Shown: positions 13,401 to 24,347 of the stretch, piece by piece
Numbering within the stretch: the first letter of the stretch is position 1
Layout of the letters: the number at the start of each line of letters is the position of its first letter
NCBI GenBank assembly: GCA_021396245.1
Contig: WNYE01000043.1
Span: 248,001 to 312,000 of the forward strand
Direction: 5' to 3'
Length of the DNA: 64,000 bases
Source of the DNA: Sporothrix humicola
Lineage: Eukaryota > Ascomycota > Sordariomycetes > Ophiostomatales > Ophiostomataceae
Notes under the pieces: generated by a model
Seen by the model: the letters and a program-made list of their open reading frames with translations, nothing else
Told to the model about the DNA's origin: nothing
Databases searched by the model: none
Translations under genes and position numbers: made by a program

Positions 13401-16400
13401 GTAGGGTTGGTTGTAAATTCCAGCGATCGCACTTTGAACGGAGCACTGCATACTGCACAGGAAAGTAACACAAAAAAGGGTAGGGGCAATGGAGATGAAG
13501 CTGTAGCGAGGGTAAGGACGGAGCAAGATCCCCACGGCTTTTTGGCACAGGTCCCTCGTTCCTTCCCTATCTGGGGGAGAGGAGAAACTGACATGGTGGG
13601 GAACAAACAGCCTCCAACCGCTAAGACGATTCTCAGGCACTAGCTAATCTAGCAGTTTTGGGTGTTAGTGGCATCGCTGACATGTGATTGTCGACAGTCG
13701 TTCCTGTCAACGACCAGACTCGTTCGGCATAACGGGCCCCGATAGGTCTACGACTTCCATGCGAGAACGGCACGGAAGGCACGATACAACAAAATATGCG
13801 CTCTTGTTTTTTGCACACTGAACTGATAAAATTAATGGCAGGAACGTATATCGTTCCACCACGGCCGAACGGCGCACTCCAGCCAAACAATGCATCGGTT
13901 ATGTAGAGGCAGAGGCAAAAGCAATGTCTACACTGGGAACAATACGGCAAGGAAGGGACGTGGATCGTGGGCATGATGGTTCGCTTTAGGGGACTGGATG
14001 AAGACAAAACAACGAGACGAAAAGAACGACGGAAAATTAAAACGCGCAACATGCACGTCGCAATTCAATTTTGCAGACGCACGCACTTGGAAACATACGT
14101 GCAAATACCTGACCTTTGTGTCTGTCGCCGTGCGCGCATTGACACGTTTCCCCCGCTCTTCTTCGGTCGCCCGGAATGCTGCGTTGGAGGGGCTCCAAAG
14201 AGATAGCCAGCAAGGTGGACAGGGAGGGCGGAGGCAACGTTTATTTTGTGTCAGCGAGAAGCAGGCAGGCTCAGGCTCATACACAGTAGGCCCCAAATCA
14301 AACATTGATGTTCCCATTGGCTTTCTCAGGGCCCCTTTTTGTTGTCAGCTTGCGAACCAGAGAGCCAGTCTATCGCTTAAGCTGGCCGCGCCGTCCGCGA
14401 CGTGACGATCTTTGCCGTTTCCTATTTCCCTCTTACTTCTGTTTAATGTGAACTCTTGGATTCTGGAGTTTTTATGTACTCGTGTAGGTACCTGAACCTC
14501 AGATCATGTAAATTTTGTGCTTGAAGCTGCCACCTTGGAGATGTTGGTGCTTGACAAGCTATGCACGTAATTATGTCGCAATGCGAAATTTGGGTGTGCA
14601 CTCTCTAAAGAAAAGTGTTAAAAGTTGAGGCACAAACATAAACGTAGACTCCAAGACGGGCACCAAATAAACACCAATTTGCGAGAAGGTGGTGTCTAGA
14701 GCTTCGGACGGCAGCCCGGCTTCGGAGATCTGCCCGAGATGCCTGGGCAAGACAACATCTTTTTGAGGCTAGCTGTGCACTGCTTTACGCCCCGTAAACG
14801 ATACATAACTTCAAGTAGAATTATTATGCAGAGAGGTCGCTTACCGCAATTCAAAGAGATAAGAACTGGCTCTATTTCCGCTTCTGTTTACTTTGATAGG
14901 AAAAAATGGCCCCCTCATCTCTGAATATTCACAGCAAGAGGCCATGTTGACTAACAAATACAGGGCACTCATAAAGGCAATACGAAGAGGCAAGTGCTGT
15001 CATATTTGGGGTCTTGTCACCTACAGAGGATCTATTTTTCCCGGCTCGAGGTCATTGTGTCTCATTCTGGACAAAACCGACAACACAAAAGAATATGGGC
15101 TTCTAGAAACCCGGACACGGCCCGGGACGGCACGCACCATGTTTCTGCCCGAGGGGGACCATTTCCATGTGGATTCTGTTGACGGTTCCAGCCTCTGTTT
15201 ACGAGTGTAAATGCTGCGAGGCTATCTGGAAATCAAAGCTCCCTTGGAACGAGAGAAAAATGGGAATGGTCTCGATTATCTCAGCCTACAGCGAGGATAC
15301 TGTGAAGGTCAATATCCTCCCCTTCAAGTTTTTTTTTTTGAGTTGTTGCCCCTATTTTTTTTTATTTATTTTGTTCTCGCTTCTCTGTCTGTCCAATCGC
15401 CGATTTTACGATCGTATCGCCAGGACCGATGCCTCTTGTGCCCCGTTGCACTGCTCCTCCATTGTCATCTGGGAGTTGATTTTCTGCCTGGAGAGGCCGT
15501 GGGAAGGGGAGACGATGGAGGAACAGGGCCATCAACTATGAACTGAACAGACTGGCCACACAGCGAGCTCAATGGACTTACATGGACAAACCACTGTTTT
15601 TTTTTCTTTTCTCTTTTTTTTTTTTAAAAAAAAAAGAAACTACACGAAACCCTGTCGTGATTGCTTCCCCTTGTGATACCCGAGAAGCAAGACATCAGAT
15701 GCTCCTCTTCTGCACTACCCCGAGTCTTCGGCTTGCGACATATTATGGGCTGTCCTCTCCGTCTTCTCTTTCTCTCTCTCGTCCTTGATTACTCTCTCGT
15801 TATATTGCCGTTTCTGGTCTTCCAATTTATCGCCTGGACTGGAGTCACAGATCAAGGATCTGTATTATCAAAGTACATCACCCTTCTCTCTTCCTTTTTG
15901 TCCTCCTCCCGAGGGCCGGGTCTACTGGAATTTTCTCTTTGTTCATCTCGTATATTGAGCCTGTCTCTCCGACGAGACTACGAGACTAAAAAGCGTCCAT
16001 TTGGTCCTTGTTCTCTAATTTCAAATCGTGAAGATTCTGAGTATGTGTACTGCCTTTCTCTCAGGACCCGGCCGACCCAACTTCTCAGCTGTCCCAACAA
16101 CTGCCAGCACATGTCTCTTCACTGCAGAGAATATAAGAGTGAAAAGGGGAAATTCCCCGAGGGCGCTTCGTTTCTGTCCGTTGCCCGTTATCCGCCGTCC
16201 GTTCTCCGTTTCTGGGAGAATGATCCAAATCTTGCGGCCTAAAGTTGACTTTCATTGATTCATAGACGTGCATTGACTTTGTGCTTTGCAGACCGTTCCG
16301 CTCTTGTCTTCTCTCTCTTTCTTAGCATACATTTTTATCCAGCGCTCTCTGCAATGTTCCCAACAAGTAAAGAAACTGTCTCTGTTCTAATTTATCTCAT

Positions 16401-17052
16401 GCCAGGCATACTCAGTCTTGCTACTCCGGCCGCCCCTGGTCTTTTCCCCTAGTCTTTCCTGCTTTTCTCGTCCTCCTCTGTGTCTCTCAGTAGTGTCTCA
16501 AAAATATATGATTCCTCCTCTTATTTTCTTTTATATTTTCAAAATTCCTGTGTCCTGCCTGTGTTCTTATTGTTCCCTTTCCCTGGTTTCCCTTGTGCCT
16601 GTATTCTATGTCTTTCATTCCCACTGCTTTGTCAGGGCTCTCTAATGCGTCTACGTAGCCTTCCTTGACGTGCATGATTTATATTTCCTTCCAGCCTTTT
16701 GTCTCTTTTGTCTTTCTGTTGCTCCTTGTCGTGTCAAGATGGAGGGGATGGCCATGTTTCCCAGCTCTGTCCAACGTGACTTGGCCCTCATTTACTTTGC
16801 TGGAAGCTCGTCTCTTATTATTTGGTCTCTGTCGTTATAGACTTTCTCGTTTCCCGTCTCGATGTTTTTTTATTCTCTTGTTTTTCTAGATGTGGCCCTT
16901 TGCTGGATTCTACGCTCAATATTAACGACTTGATCTTCACGATGCAAACGTATGCTTTACGACACGACTTTGTTTGGGTGTGAGCGAGCCGATCGCTCTG
17001 ACAGATTGAGAAAAGAGAACAACTCAAAATTGAACAAAGCCCCATCAAAACC
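7450..17052. other. 9.6-kb gene-free region with strand asymmetry
   Basis: No frame here shows conserved motifs or coding character; the longest frames translate as low-complexity shadows. About 7.7-8.9 kb and 10.1-10.7 kb are purine-rich on +, that is, C/T-rich in the sense of the minus-strand carnitine acetyltransferase gene. About 15.3-16.9 kb is C/T-rich on +, in the sense of the downstream MFS gene. GT-rich patches lie near 8130-8160 and 9095-9145, and a T12-A10 palindrome at 15614-15635. The region probably holds long leaders and promoters, possibly noncoding RNA; no specific element can be named. Confidence 0.55.
15614..15635. repeat. T12-A10 palindrome
   Basis: Twelve T followed directly by ten A, giving a perfect AT-only inverted repeat without a loop. 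It could act as a nucleosome-excluding tract or, if transcribed, a weak hairpin. No gene is associated with it. Confidence 0.8.
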
Positions 17053-19853
17053 ATGGCATTCCTTTTTCGATTAAAACGGAAGAGTGCTCTTTCGTCATCC
17101 CCGCCTGCGCCCTCATCTTCTCCCGACCGACAAATATGCCCGATCCACGGCCCTTCACAGCCCCCAGAGCCTCCAGCCATGCCCGTACCCAGCGACAGAA
17201 TGCCCAACTTAGGGCCTGATCATGACATTTCTTTCCAATTCGGCCGAATATCAATACGAAATAATGGCGCCGTTCCTTCTGCCCCTGCCACAGTTGCAAA
17301 ATCCGACCCGACACCACTGCATAGATTGCCATCTCTATCATCCCCGCCATCACCTCCCTTGACTGCCGACGTATATGCCGCTATAACGCCACTGCAAGAC
17401 CCGATTACATTCACGTCGTCATCGTCGTCTTCCGCGACAGCTGCCGCGCCGAGTGCTGAGATTGATACCGAAACGGCAGGAACAACGGGGCCAATAAAAC
17501 CAACAGAATCCATAGAATCGGCAGGAGCGCCAGAAGCTGTTGCAGCGGCAGTCGCGACTGGGCTCGTGGACGAGAAAGGAAGGTGCACACCGTGCCGGCA
17601 GGAGCGGCTCGCCGCACGACGGTACAGGTGGAAGGTGATTGCAGGGTTGATCTTTCCATTTGCACTCCAAGCACTTGATGTCACAATGTGAGCAACCGCA
17701 GACCTAAATTTTTATTTACTCTCCCATCTCTTTCCACAGATCTAACAAACCAGCATCGCGAGCGCCCTTCCGTGGATAGCCACCGACTTTGGCGAGGTAT
17801 CCCAGCTCAACTGGATCATCTCTGCTTTTAACCTCACCTCGGCCGCGTTCATTCCATTCTGGGGCCAGGCCTCCGACATTTTTGGCCGCCATGCCGCCAT
17901 CCAGTCTGCCCTCGTTATTATGATGGTCGGCAGCGCTCTCTGTACGGCTGCGCCGACGTCGACTTTTGCCGTCCTGCTGCTCGGCCGCGCCATCCAGGGC
18001 ATCGGCTGTGCTGGGCTCAATGTTGTTGTCCGAGTCATCCTGCTGGACCGCGTCTCACTGCGCGAAAATGCCAAGAACTGGTCCATCTTCTCCTTTACGG
18101 CCGGCATGAGCTACGGCATCGGGCCTGTCGTCGGTGGCGCACTGACCAATGTCAACTGGCGATGGTGTTTTGCCATCAACCTGCCCATCTGTGTGGCCGC
18201 AGTCGCCCTCATTTACATTGTTCTGCGGCCCGAGTTACTGGGGCCACAAACACGGGGGACATCCACAGAACCACAGCCAAATCTATCCGCTGGACGTGAG
18301 AGCCACGACTCGGCAGACCACTTTGAGCCTCCAGCTGTCCGTTCTGGGCCTAGGAGACCTGCTTTAGGCGTCCGTGCGGGAACGAACTCAAACGCCATCT
18401 TCAGTCGTGTTACCTCTATTGATATCGGCGGACAGCTCCTCTTCCTCTTTGGCCTCGGACTGCTCATCTTGGCCCTGACATGGGCTGGTGCCTCATACGG
18501 ATGGACCACAGCGGCAGTCCTTGTACCCCTTTGCGTTGGCTTGATACTCATTGCCGCATTTGTGGGCTACGAGCACCTTATGAGCCCTGGGCACGTGTTT
18601 TCTCGCATGTGGCCACGACAAAAGCCAATGCTGCCATGGACGCTGCTGAGTAGCAAAGACATCGGGCTGCTATTTTACATTAATTTTGCTACCGGAGCGG
18701 CAATGTACTCGGTAAGTTGGGAGATGAAGCAATTGTATACATTGGGTCATGCCTAACACGACACAGGTCTTATACTTTTGCAATCTCTACTTCACAATGG
18801 TCAAGGTATGTCAAATACTGTCGCTCAGATTATATCACAGATGTACTGACCCCACAGCTTTACGGCCCAACATACGCGGGAACACAGCTTCTTTACTACA
18901 CACCCGGCCTTGGCGTCGGCGTCTACCTCAGCATGTACTTCCTCAACGGCTGGCCACGCAACACATTTGTTCCCCTCATGTTTGGTTCGATTGTCGAGGC
19001 GGTCGGCATTGGGATTCTGGCGTGGGCCCTCTACAGTGGTCACCTTCCGGCCATTTTTGGCATGATGGCTCTGACTGGAGCCGGAACAGGTCTACGGCTT
19101 ATGCCGGCGTCGCTGCACGCAGTAGGCTTCTTCCCGCAGCACGTTGCTACCGTTGTGTCGCTCATGGCCGTAGCACTGCCACTTGGAGGCACACTGGCTT
19201 TGACGGTTATGTCGGCCGTCTTCAACAACACCTCGGGTATCGCGAGCTCGTCGCCGCTCCGAAGCGTCAAGACGCTAGACCAGCTACCGCCAGATGCCCT
19301 AGCTGATGTTGTGCACAGGGCAAAGGTACGTTGGAAGCCAACCATAACAATAGCTAGAAAATACTGACATGATAGATGGGTATTGTTTGGGCATATGTCG
19401 CGATTACACCATTTATGGTCATGGTAAGTATAATACATTGATCTGCTTATAAAGAAAATATCAAATTTAAACTTGCTAACAGACCAGTGCGTGGTCGCGG
19501 CTCTCTTCCTCGGAAACGTTCAGATTGCAAAGAAAGATGCCGCAAAGAGTAGCAAAGAAGCAAAAGAAAAGTCGGTGGCGCCAAGCCCAAGTCCGAGTCC
19601 AACCCCGCCCAAACCTGTCACGGAACGAACAGACGGGGGCAACGTAAACGATGGACGGCATATCATCCGGGGAGTATACCTGTTGACCGTTTTACGGGGC
19701 CAGCCAGCAACACAACAGGATGAAGAGAGGCGAGGTGCTCAAAATGGCCAAGAGGGACGTCGACGACAGCCAAACGCTCGACTCTTGCCACCTGTTGTAC
19801 CGGAGAGGGCTACACTAAGGGAAAAGACGATACAGGCATTCTTCGAGCCATGA
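17053..19853 (+). CDS. MFS multidrug-type transporter (14-span DHA family)
   Basis: Predicted proton-driven exporter of the major facilitator superfamily. Six exons: 17053-17687, 17754-18711, 18767-18805, 18858-19325, 19376-19423 and 19488-19853, giving 837 aa. TM1 starts at about residue 198. MFS signatures are readable: motif A (GQASDIFGRH), motif B (LLGRAIQGIGCAG) and the antiporter motif C (GPVVGGALTN). The N-terminal ~195 residues are Pro/Ser/Ala-rich, unusually long for the family, and end in a CTPC element just before TM1. The C-terminal ~110 residues are charged and hydrophilic. Exons 3 and 5 are only 39 and 48 nt. Introns 1 and 5 each have two AGs at the 3' end, and only the distal AG keeps the frame. 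No biosynthetic genes lie alongside, so the substrate is unknown. Confidence 0.88.
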
Positions 19854-20866
19854 TGGGATTTGGGTGTGATGCGATATGTAAGCATTGGAGGTCTCCAAGA
19901 TGCGGCTGAGCTGTGCAGCAAGGATTATTAAGGCTAACATACGTCGTATTACCAATGGGATGTTTCTATTGGATTTCCCATTGTCCATGCATCTACTCTA
20001 TCTACAGGCATTCTCTTTCTCTTTTTTATTTCTTTACGAATCTTTAAATGAAGCGTGTGGAGGTGGCATTTTATCGGCGAAAATAATGTATGCTTATTTT
20101 TCAGGTGGCCTCGAAAATTGATGACATATAAAAGTGCCAGCCGCGGCATCCCAATGGGTTCCAACGGACACGACGAAATGTGAGACCTGCATTTATTGAT
20201 GCAAGCCCTTTTTTCTTCCCTTTGGAGGAAAGCAATGAGCAGCCATAATGCATATAATGCAGCGGTGCCTACTCAAAGAAGCAACTTCCAACGTGGGGGC
20301 CTCCAGTCGGTGAAGCGGTATTTGACAATGAAAAGAGAGAAGAGAATTGGCGATAGACTTCACAATTCCTCGTGATTTGTCCCAGGGGCCTCCGACATCA
20401 CAATTTCATTCTCCTGGTGTCCTATTATAAGCTCAGTCTCTTCCTTAATCCTTTTCTTACGTCTTGAGCTTCCAACAAAGCAGCAACAAAGCAGCAACAA
20501 AGCAGCAGACCAGTCTTGTCATCTTTACACTATTTTTTGCGGCCAATGGCCAATATCGCCCCTGACATAAGTAAATAAACATCCGAGGTCACGCTTTTAT
20601 CTCATCGACTAACAAGCGGTTAAAATCTACTAGATTAGGACCCCACGAACCACCAGCCCACTGCACGAGAAGTGTCCAAGATCACAGAATCCAAAATCCA
20701 ACGTCATCCCATCGTTTCTACCGAGATATCAAAGGAAGAAGAGGAAGAAAATACTCCAAAAAAAGCAAATATCACCACACAGGGTGCATTTGCAGGCTGC
20801 GCAGGTCTCAGGAAGAAGTGGAAAAGGTCGAGCCGTCCTCACATACTTATTCCCTCGGCCTCGACT
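19854..20866. other. intergenic region
   Basis: Lies between the MFS stop codon and the start chosen for the acidic hypothetical gene. It is AT-rich to about 20.2 kb and then carries a three-copy 11-bp repeat at 20474-20506. An open frame extends upstream of 20867 to 20672 but looks like leader sequence. Confidence 0.5.
20474..20506. repeat. 11-bp tandem repeat, three copies
   Basis: Three perfect copies of AACAAAGCAGC, about 360 bp upstream of the start chosen for the acidic hypothetical gene, in its probable promoter or leader. Confidence 0.9.
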
Positions 20867-21571
20867 ATGACGACCAAGGACAGCAAACAGTCCCAATCCC
20901 AATACCAGGACAGGCCCTGCAGACAACAGGCTAGAGACAGCAACTCCACAAGGAGCCTTGCAGCCGTCGATGATTGGGTGCAGAAATCATACAACGAGAC
21001 CATGGCCAGCCTTGGTCTGGCTGGCGATTCATCCGCTCCAGGAGGGCAGCGCCCGTTTTTCATGAGTCTATTCGACGGCGGTTCATCATCAGAGAGTGAC
21101 GACAGCAGCGACAGTGACGACAATGACGACGGCGATTATGACCCAGGAGCTCTCCGAGGGAACGAAACGGAAAAGGAAAGGAAGAGTCGGGCTTTGAGAG
21201 ACATGGCCAAGTTAAGACGCCAGCTCTTTCGCTCTTTTGCGCCCAGTTGTCCATTTCAAGATGCGTTCAAGCTGGAGTCATCCATGCCATCACTAGATTT
21301 GTCACCGCCAGACCTGATTCCGAGCACGACCGGAGCCACAATCATCGCAACGAATGGAACTCCTCAAGACACTGGGTTCCCGCTTGTGAGGAAAAGATCG
21401 ATGTCGACGGCGATCTACAGACGACCTGGCTTGCAGCCCAGTAAAACCTTGGCTCGCGCCTCGTCATTTCCCCCAGAACCGTCTCGGAGCAGGACCGAGA
21501 GCCTGGAAGATGTTCCATTGATTTCTGGACAGGATATAGCTAAGGTTGGGTCTGGGCACGAAAAGACCTGA
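20867..21571 (+). CDS. hypothetical acidic Ser/Asp-rich protein
   Basis: Single-exon frame of 234 aa from the ATG at 20867. The frame stays open to an ATG at 20672 (299 aa), but the extra 65 residues read like leader. I recognise no family. A short possibly folded stretch (AVDDWVQKSYNETMASLGL) is followed by an acidic Ser/Asp run at about residues 73-94. A basic helix with KERKSRALRDMAKLRRQLF follows, then a Ser/Pro/Thr-rich tail with several basic R-x-x-S sites that could be phosphorylated. This layout fits a nuclear or regulatory disordered protein; no function can be assigned. It is convergent with the 21.9-kb minus-strand gene. Confidence 0.55.
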   Translation: MTTKDSKQSQSQYQDRPCRQQARDSNSTRSLAAVDDWVQKSYNETMASLGLAGDSSAPGGQRPFFMSLFDGGSSSESDDSSDSDDNDDGDYDPGALRGNETEKERKSRALRDMAKLRRQLFRSFAPSCPFQDAFKLESSMPSLDLSPPDLIPSTTGATIIATNGTPQDTGFPLVRKRSMSTAIYRRPGLQPSKTLARASSFPPEPSRSRTESLEDVPLISGQDIAKVGSGHEKT

Positions 21572-21921
21572 TTGCTCGTTATCACACCTCAGTCAGTAGC
21601 TTGAGTTCGAATATTTTTGATAGGATGAAATCGTATACTCAAAATAGAGAGATGCTGCAAACAGAAACAATGTGAGATGTTATAAAGACCAAAAACGCCG
21701 AGGGTATTGAGTGAAGAGTCTTGCCACACATCTTGCCATGCCCACCCAAGTCTTTTTATACATAAAATAGGACAAAAAAGAGCAGAAGAAATGCAATGCA
21801 ATGCTTCAAACATAGCTTAAAAAAACACATATATCATACAAAAAGGCACACCCCGGCCAGACTCTCACCTGTTTTTGTTTTTCGAGATAATTTGGCGGAG
21901 CCAAGCCCACAGAAATGCGGC
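21572..21921. other. convergent 3' intergenic region
   Basis: About 350 bp between two converging stop codons. It is AT-rich and fits facing 3' UTRs; nothing else is visible. Confidence 0.6.
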
Positions 21922-23003
21922 CTACCGCATCTTCCGTGGATCCTGCATCTCAAAGGCCGGCAGTGGCGTGTTCTCGCCGCCGCTGCTGCCCTTGATGCCG
22001 CCCAGCAGCCAGTCTGTCAGCCCGACGAACCGCGCGCCGACACTGCGCTCCCAGTCGCCGCCCTGGGCCACATGCTCGATTGTGTGGCTCAGGACGCGGC
22101 CCTCGCCGTCAAACTCGAAAATGAACAGGCCCGTAAACTCTTTTGGGTCGCCGACGGCCTGGCTCGTGCCGACGGGTCCTTTTGTCGGCTCAGAGTTGGG
22201 ATGCTGTGGCGGGAAAGAGACGCCCCCACCCTTGCCAATGGTCCGCCATCGTACGACGAGCTGTTCGTCGCCGGCGCCGGCTCGTCGTGCGGCGGCCGGG
22301 TGCAGCTGCAGCGGCTGTTTGGTCATGCGCTCCGACAAAATCTCGAGCTTGACGTTGCCCACGAGGGGCACGCGGTTCCAGGCGAGCGGGGATGTCCAGA
22401 GGGCGGCAATGTAGGCGACGCGGCCCGAGACGACGGGCAGGTGTGGATGGGTCGAGGGGAAAAGGTGGAGAGAGATGGTGGGCGCAATAATTTCGGAGGG
22501 GAGAGGAGACTGGAGGAGCGTCGGCAGGCGTTCTTGCAGGATGCGGAGGGCTACAAAACGGCATTAGCGGGAGAACATGGAGAACGCAAAGGTTTGGGTA
22601 AAGGGGAGGGCCGCTCACTCTTTCCTAGCTTGACGGTCCGCTCGTCTGGTGGTTTTCCGCCGTGTTGTGTCCCCGGCAGCCCGCCGAGGCCGCCTGATCG
22701 TGGCGGGAGTGTGGCATTGAACCAGACCTCGGGCAGGTTTCGTGAGTGTGCCTCGGGAAGAGTCGTAAGCGGTTGTGAAGAGGAGGAGTGGTGTGTTGTG
22801 TTGACTGTCTTGATTGAGATGTTTGTTGTTGTTGTCGTCGTCGAGGGAGAAGGTGGCCTGTTTGCTTTTGCTAGCAATAAGTTGCGCCGTGGCGGTTGTG
22901 ACACTGCTGTCGCAGTCACAACTGTCGTCCTTGACAGGTGTCGCCGCATAGTCGACGAGGGCCGTGATGCTGCAGCCGAAGCTGAAGCTAAAGACGCCGA
23001 CAT
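21922..23003 (-). CDS. conserved fungal protein, NTF2-like (C6orf136/DUF2358-type?)
   Basis: Two exons (23003-22619, 22550-21922) around a 68-bp intron, with donor GTGAGC and acceptor TAG, give 337 aa. The N-terminal ~60 residues are Ala/Ser/Thr/Arg-rich without acidic residues (MRRHLSRTT..., ...PPRRNLLL), like a mitochondrial presequence. A Thr/Ser-rich linker follows. The C-terminal ~200 residues look folded: NLPEVWFNATLPP, then LRILQERLPTLLQSPLPSE, VSGRVAYIAALWTSPLAW and FTGLFIFEFDGEGRVLSHTIEH. The alternating strands and the final IEH segment resemble NTF2-like proteins of the C6orf136/DUF2358 kind. That assignment is from memory of the pattern, not a search. Molecular role unknown. Confidence 0.72.
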
Positions 23004-23495
23004 TGTGAAGCTCGACTAATGTGGTGAAGTCAAAATGGTGAACGTCTCCAAAGACGAAAGTCAGAAAAGAGGAAAGAGTAAGGGCGGCCGGCGCCAATGG
23101 CCGCTCTTTCCCTCTTCTCCCTCGAAGCTGCGCTTAGCTAGACCCCAAAGTGGAGAGAGGCTCGAGGAAAGAGCGACGAGGCCAGAGAGGAGGGGAACGA
23201 GGCCTCGAGTGGACAAATGGAAATTGGGGCGAAGGAACGAGGTGAGCGAAGCTCGTGCCGCTCTTTTCCCTTTCTCGTTATGTTTGTGCCTCGACGAGGA
23301 AAAAAACTTAAAACAATGAGGGTATGATGTCAGGAAATGCTGGGCCGGCTTTGCCCGTTGGGAGCGTACAGGGCAGTCACCCCACTAGAGCACCTAGAAG
23401 ACCGCTAGAGAAGCTGACTGCTGCCCGCCAGATAACGCGATTACAGCCAGCCAGCCAAAACAGCTGCCAATCGCCGGATCGGCAATCATAAGCCT

Positions 23496-23507
23496 CTGTA
23501 ATTACAG
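23496..23507. repeat. 12-bp perfect palindrome
   Basis: CTGTAATTACAG reads the same on both strands. A related half (GATTACAG) lies about 50 bp upstream. It could be a dimeric transcription-factor site; unproven. Confidence 0.6.
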
Positions 23508-23708
23508 GGCAGGAAAAGCTAATAATAGGCCACAAAAGCCAAGCAGCTTTCATCTGATGTGCTGCTCACATCTATTTACTTATTTATAAGTTCGACGGCA
23601 ATAGAGGTCGACATCACTTTTTGTGACCTTTTAACCAGTCATGTGTCCAAAACATATTCAAAGAACAGCCAAGTCTTGATAAAGAATGCCTCTCCCTTTC
23701 ATCGTGAC

Positions 23709-23719
23709 AGATGCACGTG
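23709..23719 (+). promoter_or_regulatory. E-box copy 1 (AGATGCACGTG)
   Basis: CACGTG core in an 11-bp word repeated 108 bp downstream, about 630 bp before the ypt1 ATG. CACGTG is the usual core for bHLH factors; use here is inferred. Confidence 0.35.
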
Positions 23720-23816
23720 ATCCACACTCTCGGCTAGTATCTGTTTCAGTGTGGTGTGTGAGGTCACCAGTGCCTAGCGCAGTTGAGGGTGGGTCGCGGT
23801 TGCCTGTATCATGTGA

Positions 23817-23827
23817 AGATGCACGTG
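23817..23827 (+). promoter_or_regulatory. E-box copy 2 (AGATGCACGTG)
   Basis: Second exact copy of the 11-bp CACGTG-containing word, about 520 bp before the ypt1 ATG. Confidence 0.35.
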
Positions 23828-24338
23828 CAGCGAGGGGCTATTTCTGGTGATTGGTGTTGCCTCCTGCCATCAGTTTAGTGCTGGTTTCCCTCAGCTTCCC
23901 CTGTCTCCAGCGATTTAGTGGCTGTGTTCCGCCTTGCGCCTGCCATTTTGCTGCCATTTGTTGCCATTTGTTGCCATTTCTGTGCTCACGCCCCTGTATC
24001 AAGGCCCACTAGTTACGCCAACGGTCCCTCGTTGCCCCTTCTTTCCACAGTAACTTTGCTGGCTCCTTCTCTGCCTTCTCTGCCTGCTGTTTGTGTCTCC
24101 TTCCCCCATTCCCCATTCTCCATTCTCCATTCCTCTTTAACCTCACGCCCTCTTTTCCCAAATCTTGCCAAACGCAACCCTTTTCCTCTTGCATCACCAT
24201 CGCCAGCGACACCGCATCTCCTCTGCCGCCTCGCATATCCATCAGCACTCGCTCCATTCGACGACCTTTATTCGCTTCTCGCCCTCGATCTTTTGCCCTC
24301 GCCATCCCTAATTTACCTGCTTCGTCTCACCGCCGCGC

Positions 24339-24347
24339 GCCACCATG
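24339..24347 (+). promoter_or_regulatory. strong Kozak context of the ypt1 start
   Basis: GCCACCATG matches the optimal eukaryotic initiation context and supports the ATG at 24345 as the ypt1 start, although the first coding exon is only 11 nt. Confidence 0.8.

Larger units (their letters stand above)
23004..24344. other. divergent promoter region upstream of ypt1
   Basis: Separates the minus-strand NTF2-like gene from ypt1. It holds a perfect 12-bp palindrome CTGTAATTACAG at 23496-23507. It also holds two copies of AGATGCACGTG, each with a CACGTG E-box, at 23709-23719 and 23817-23827. From about 23.9 kb it becomes strongly C/T-rich, as expected for the ypt1 leader. Frames in the C/T-rich part look like composition artefacts. 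Confidence 0.5.

Noticed and set aside
15661..16242. 193-codon plus-strand frame upstream of the MFS gene
   Set aside because: Polypyrimidine translation product; more likely promoter or leader of the MFS gene.
17740..17753. use of the first AG (17739) as the MFS intron 1 acceptor
   Set aside because: Shifts the frame and destroys the TM1 sequence; the CTAAC branch lies after this AG.
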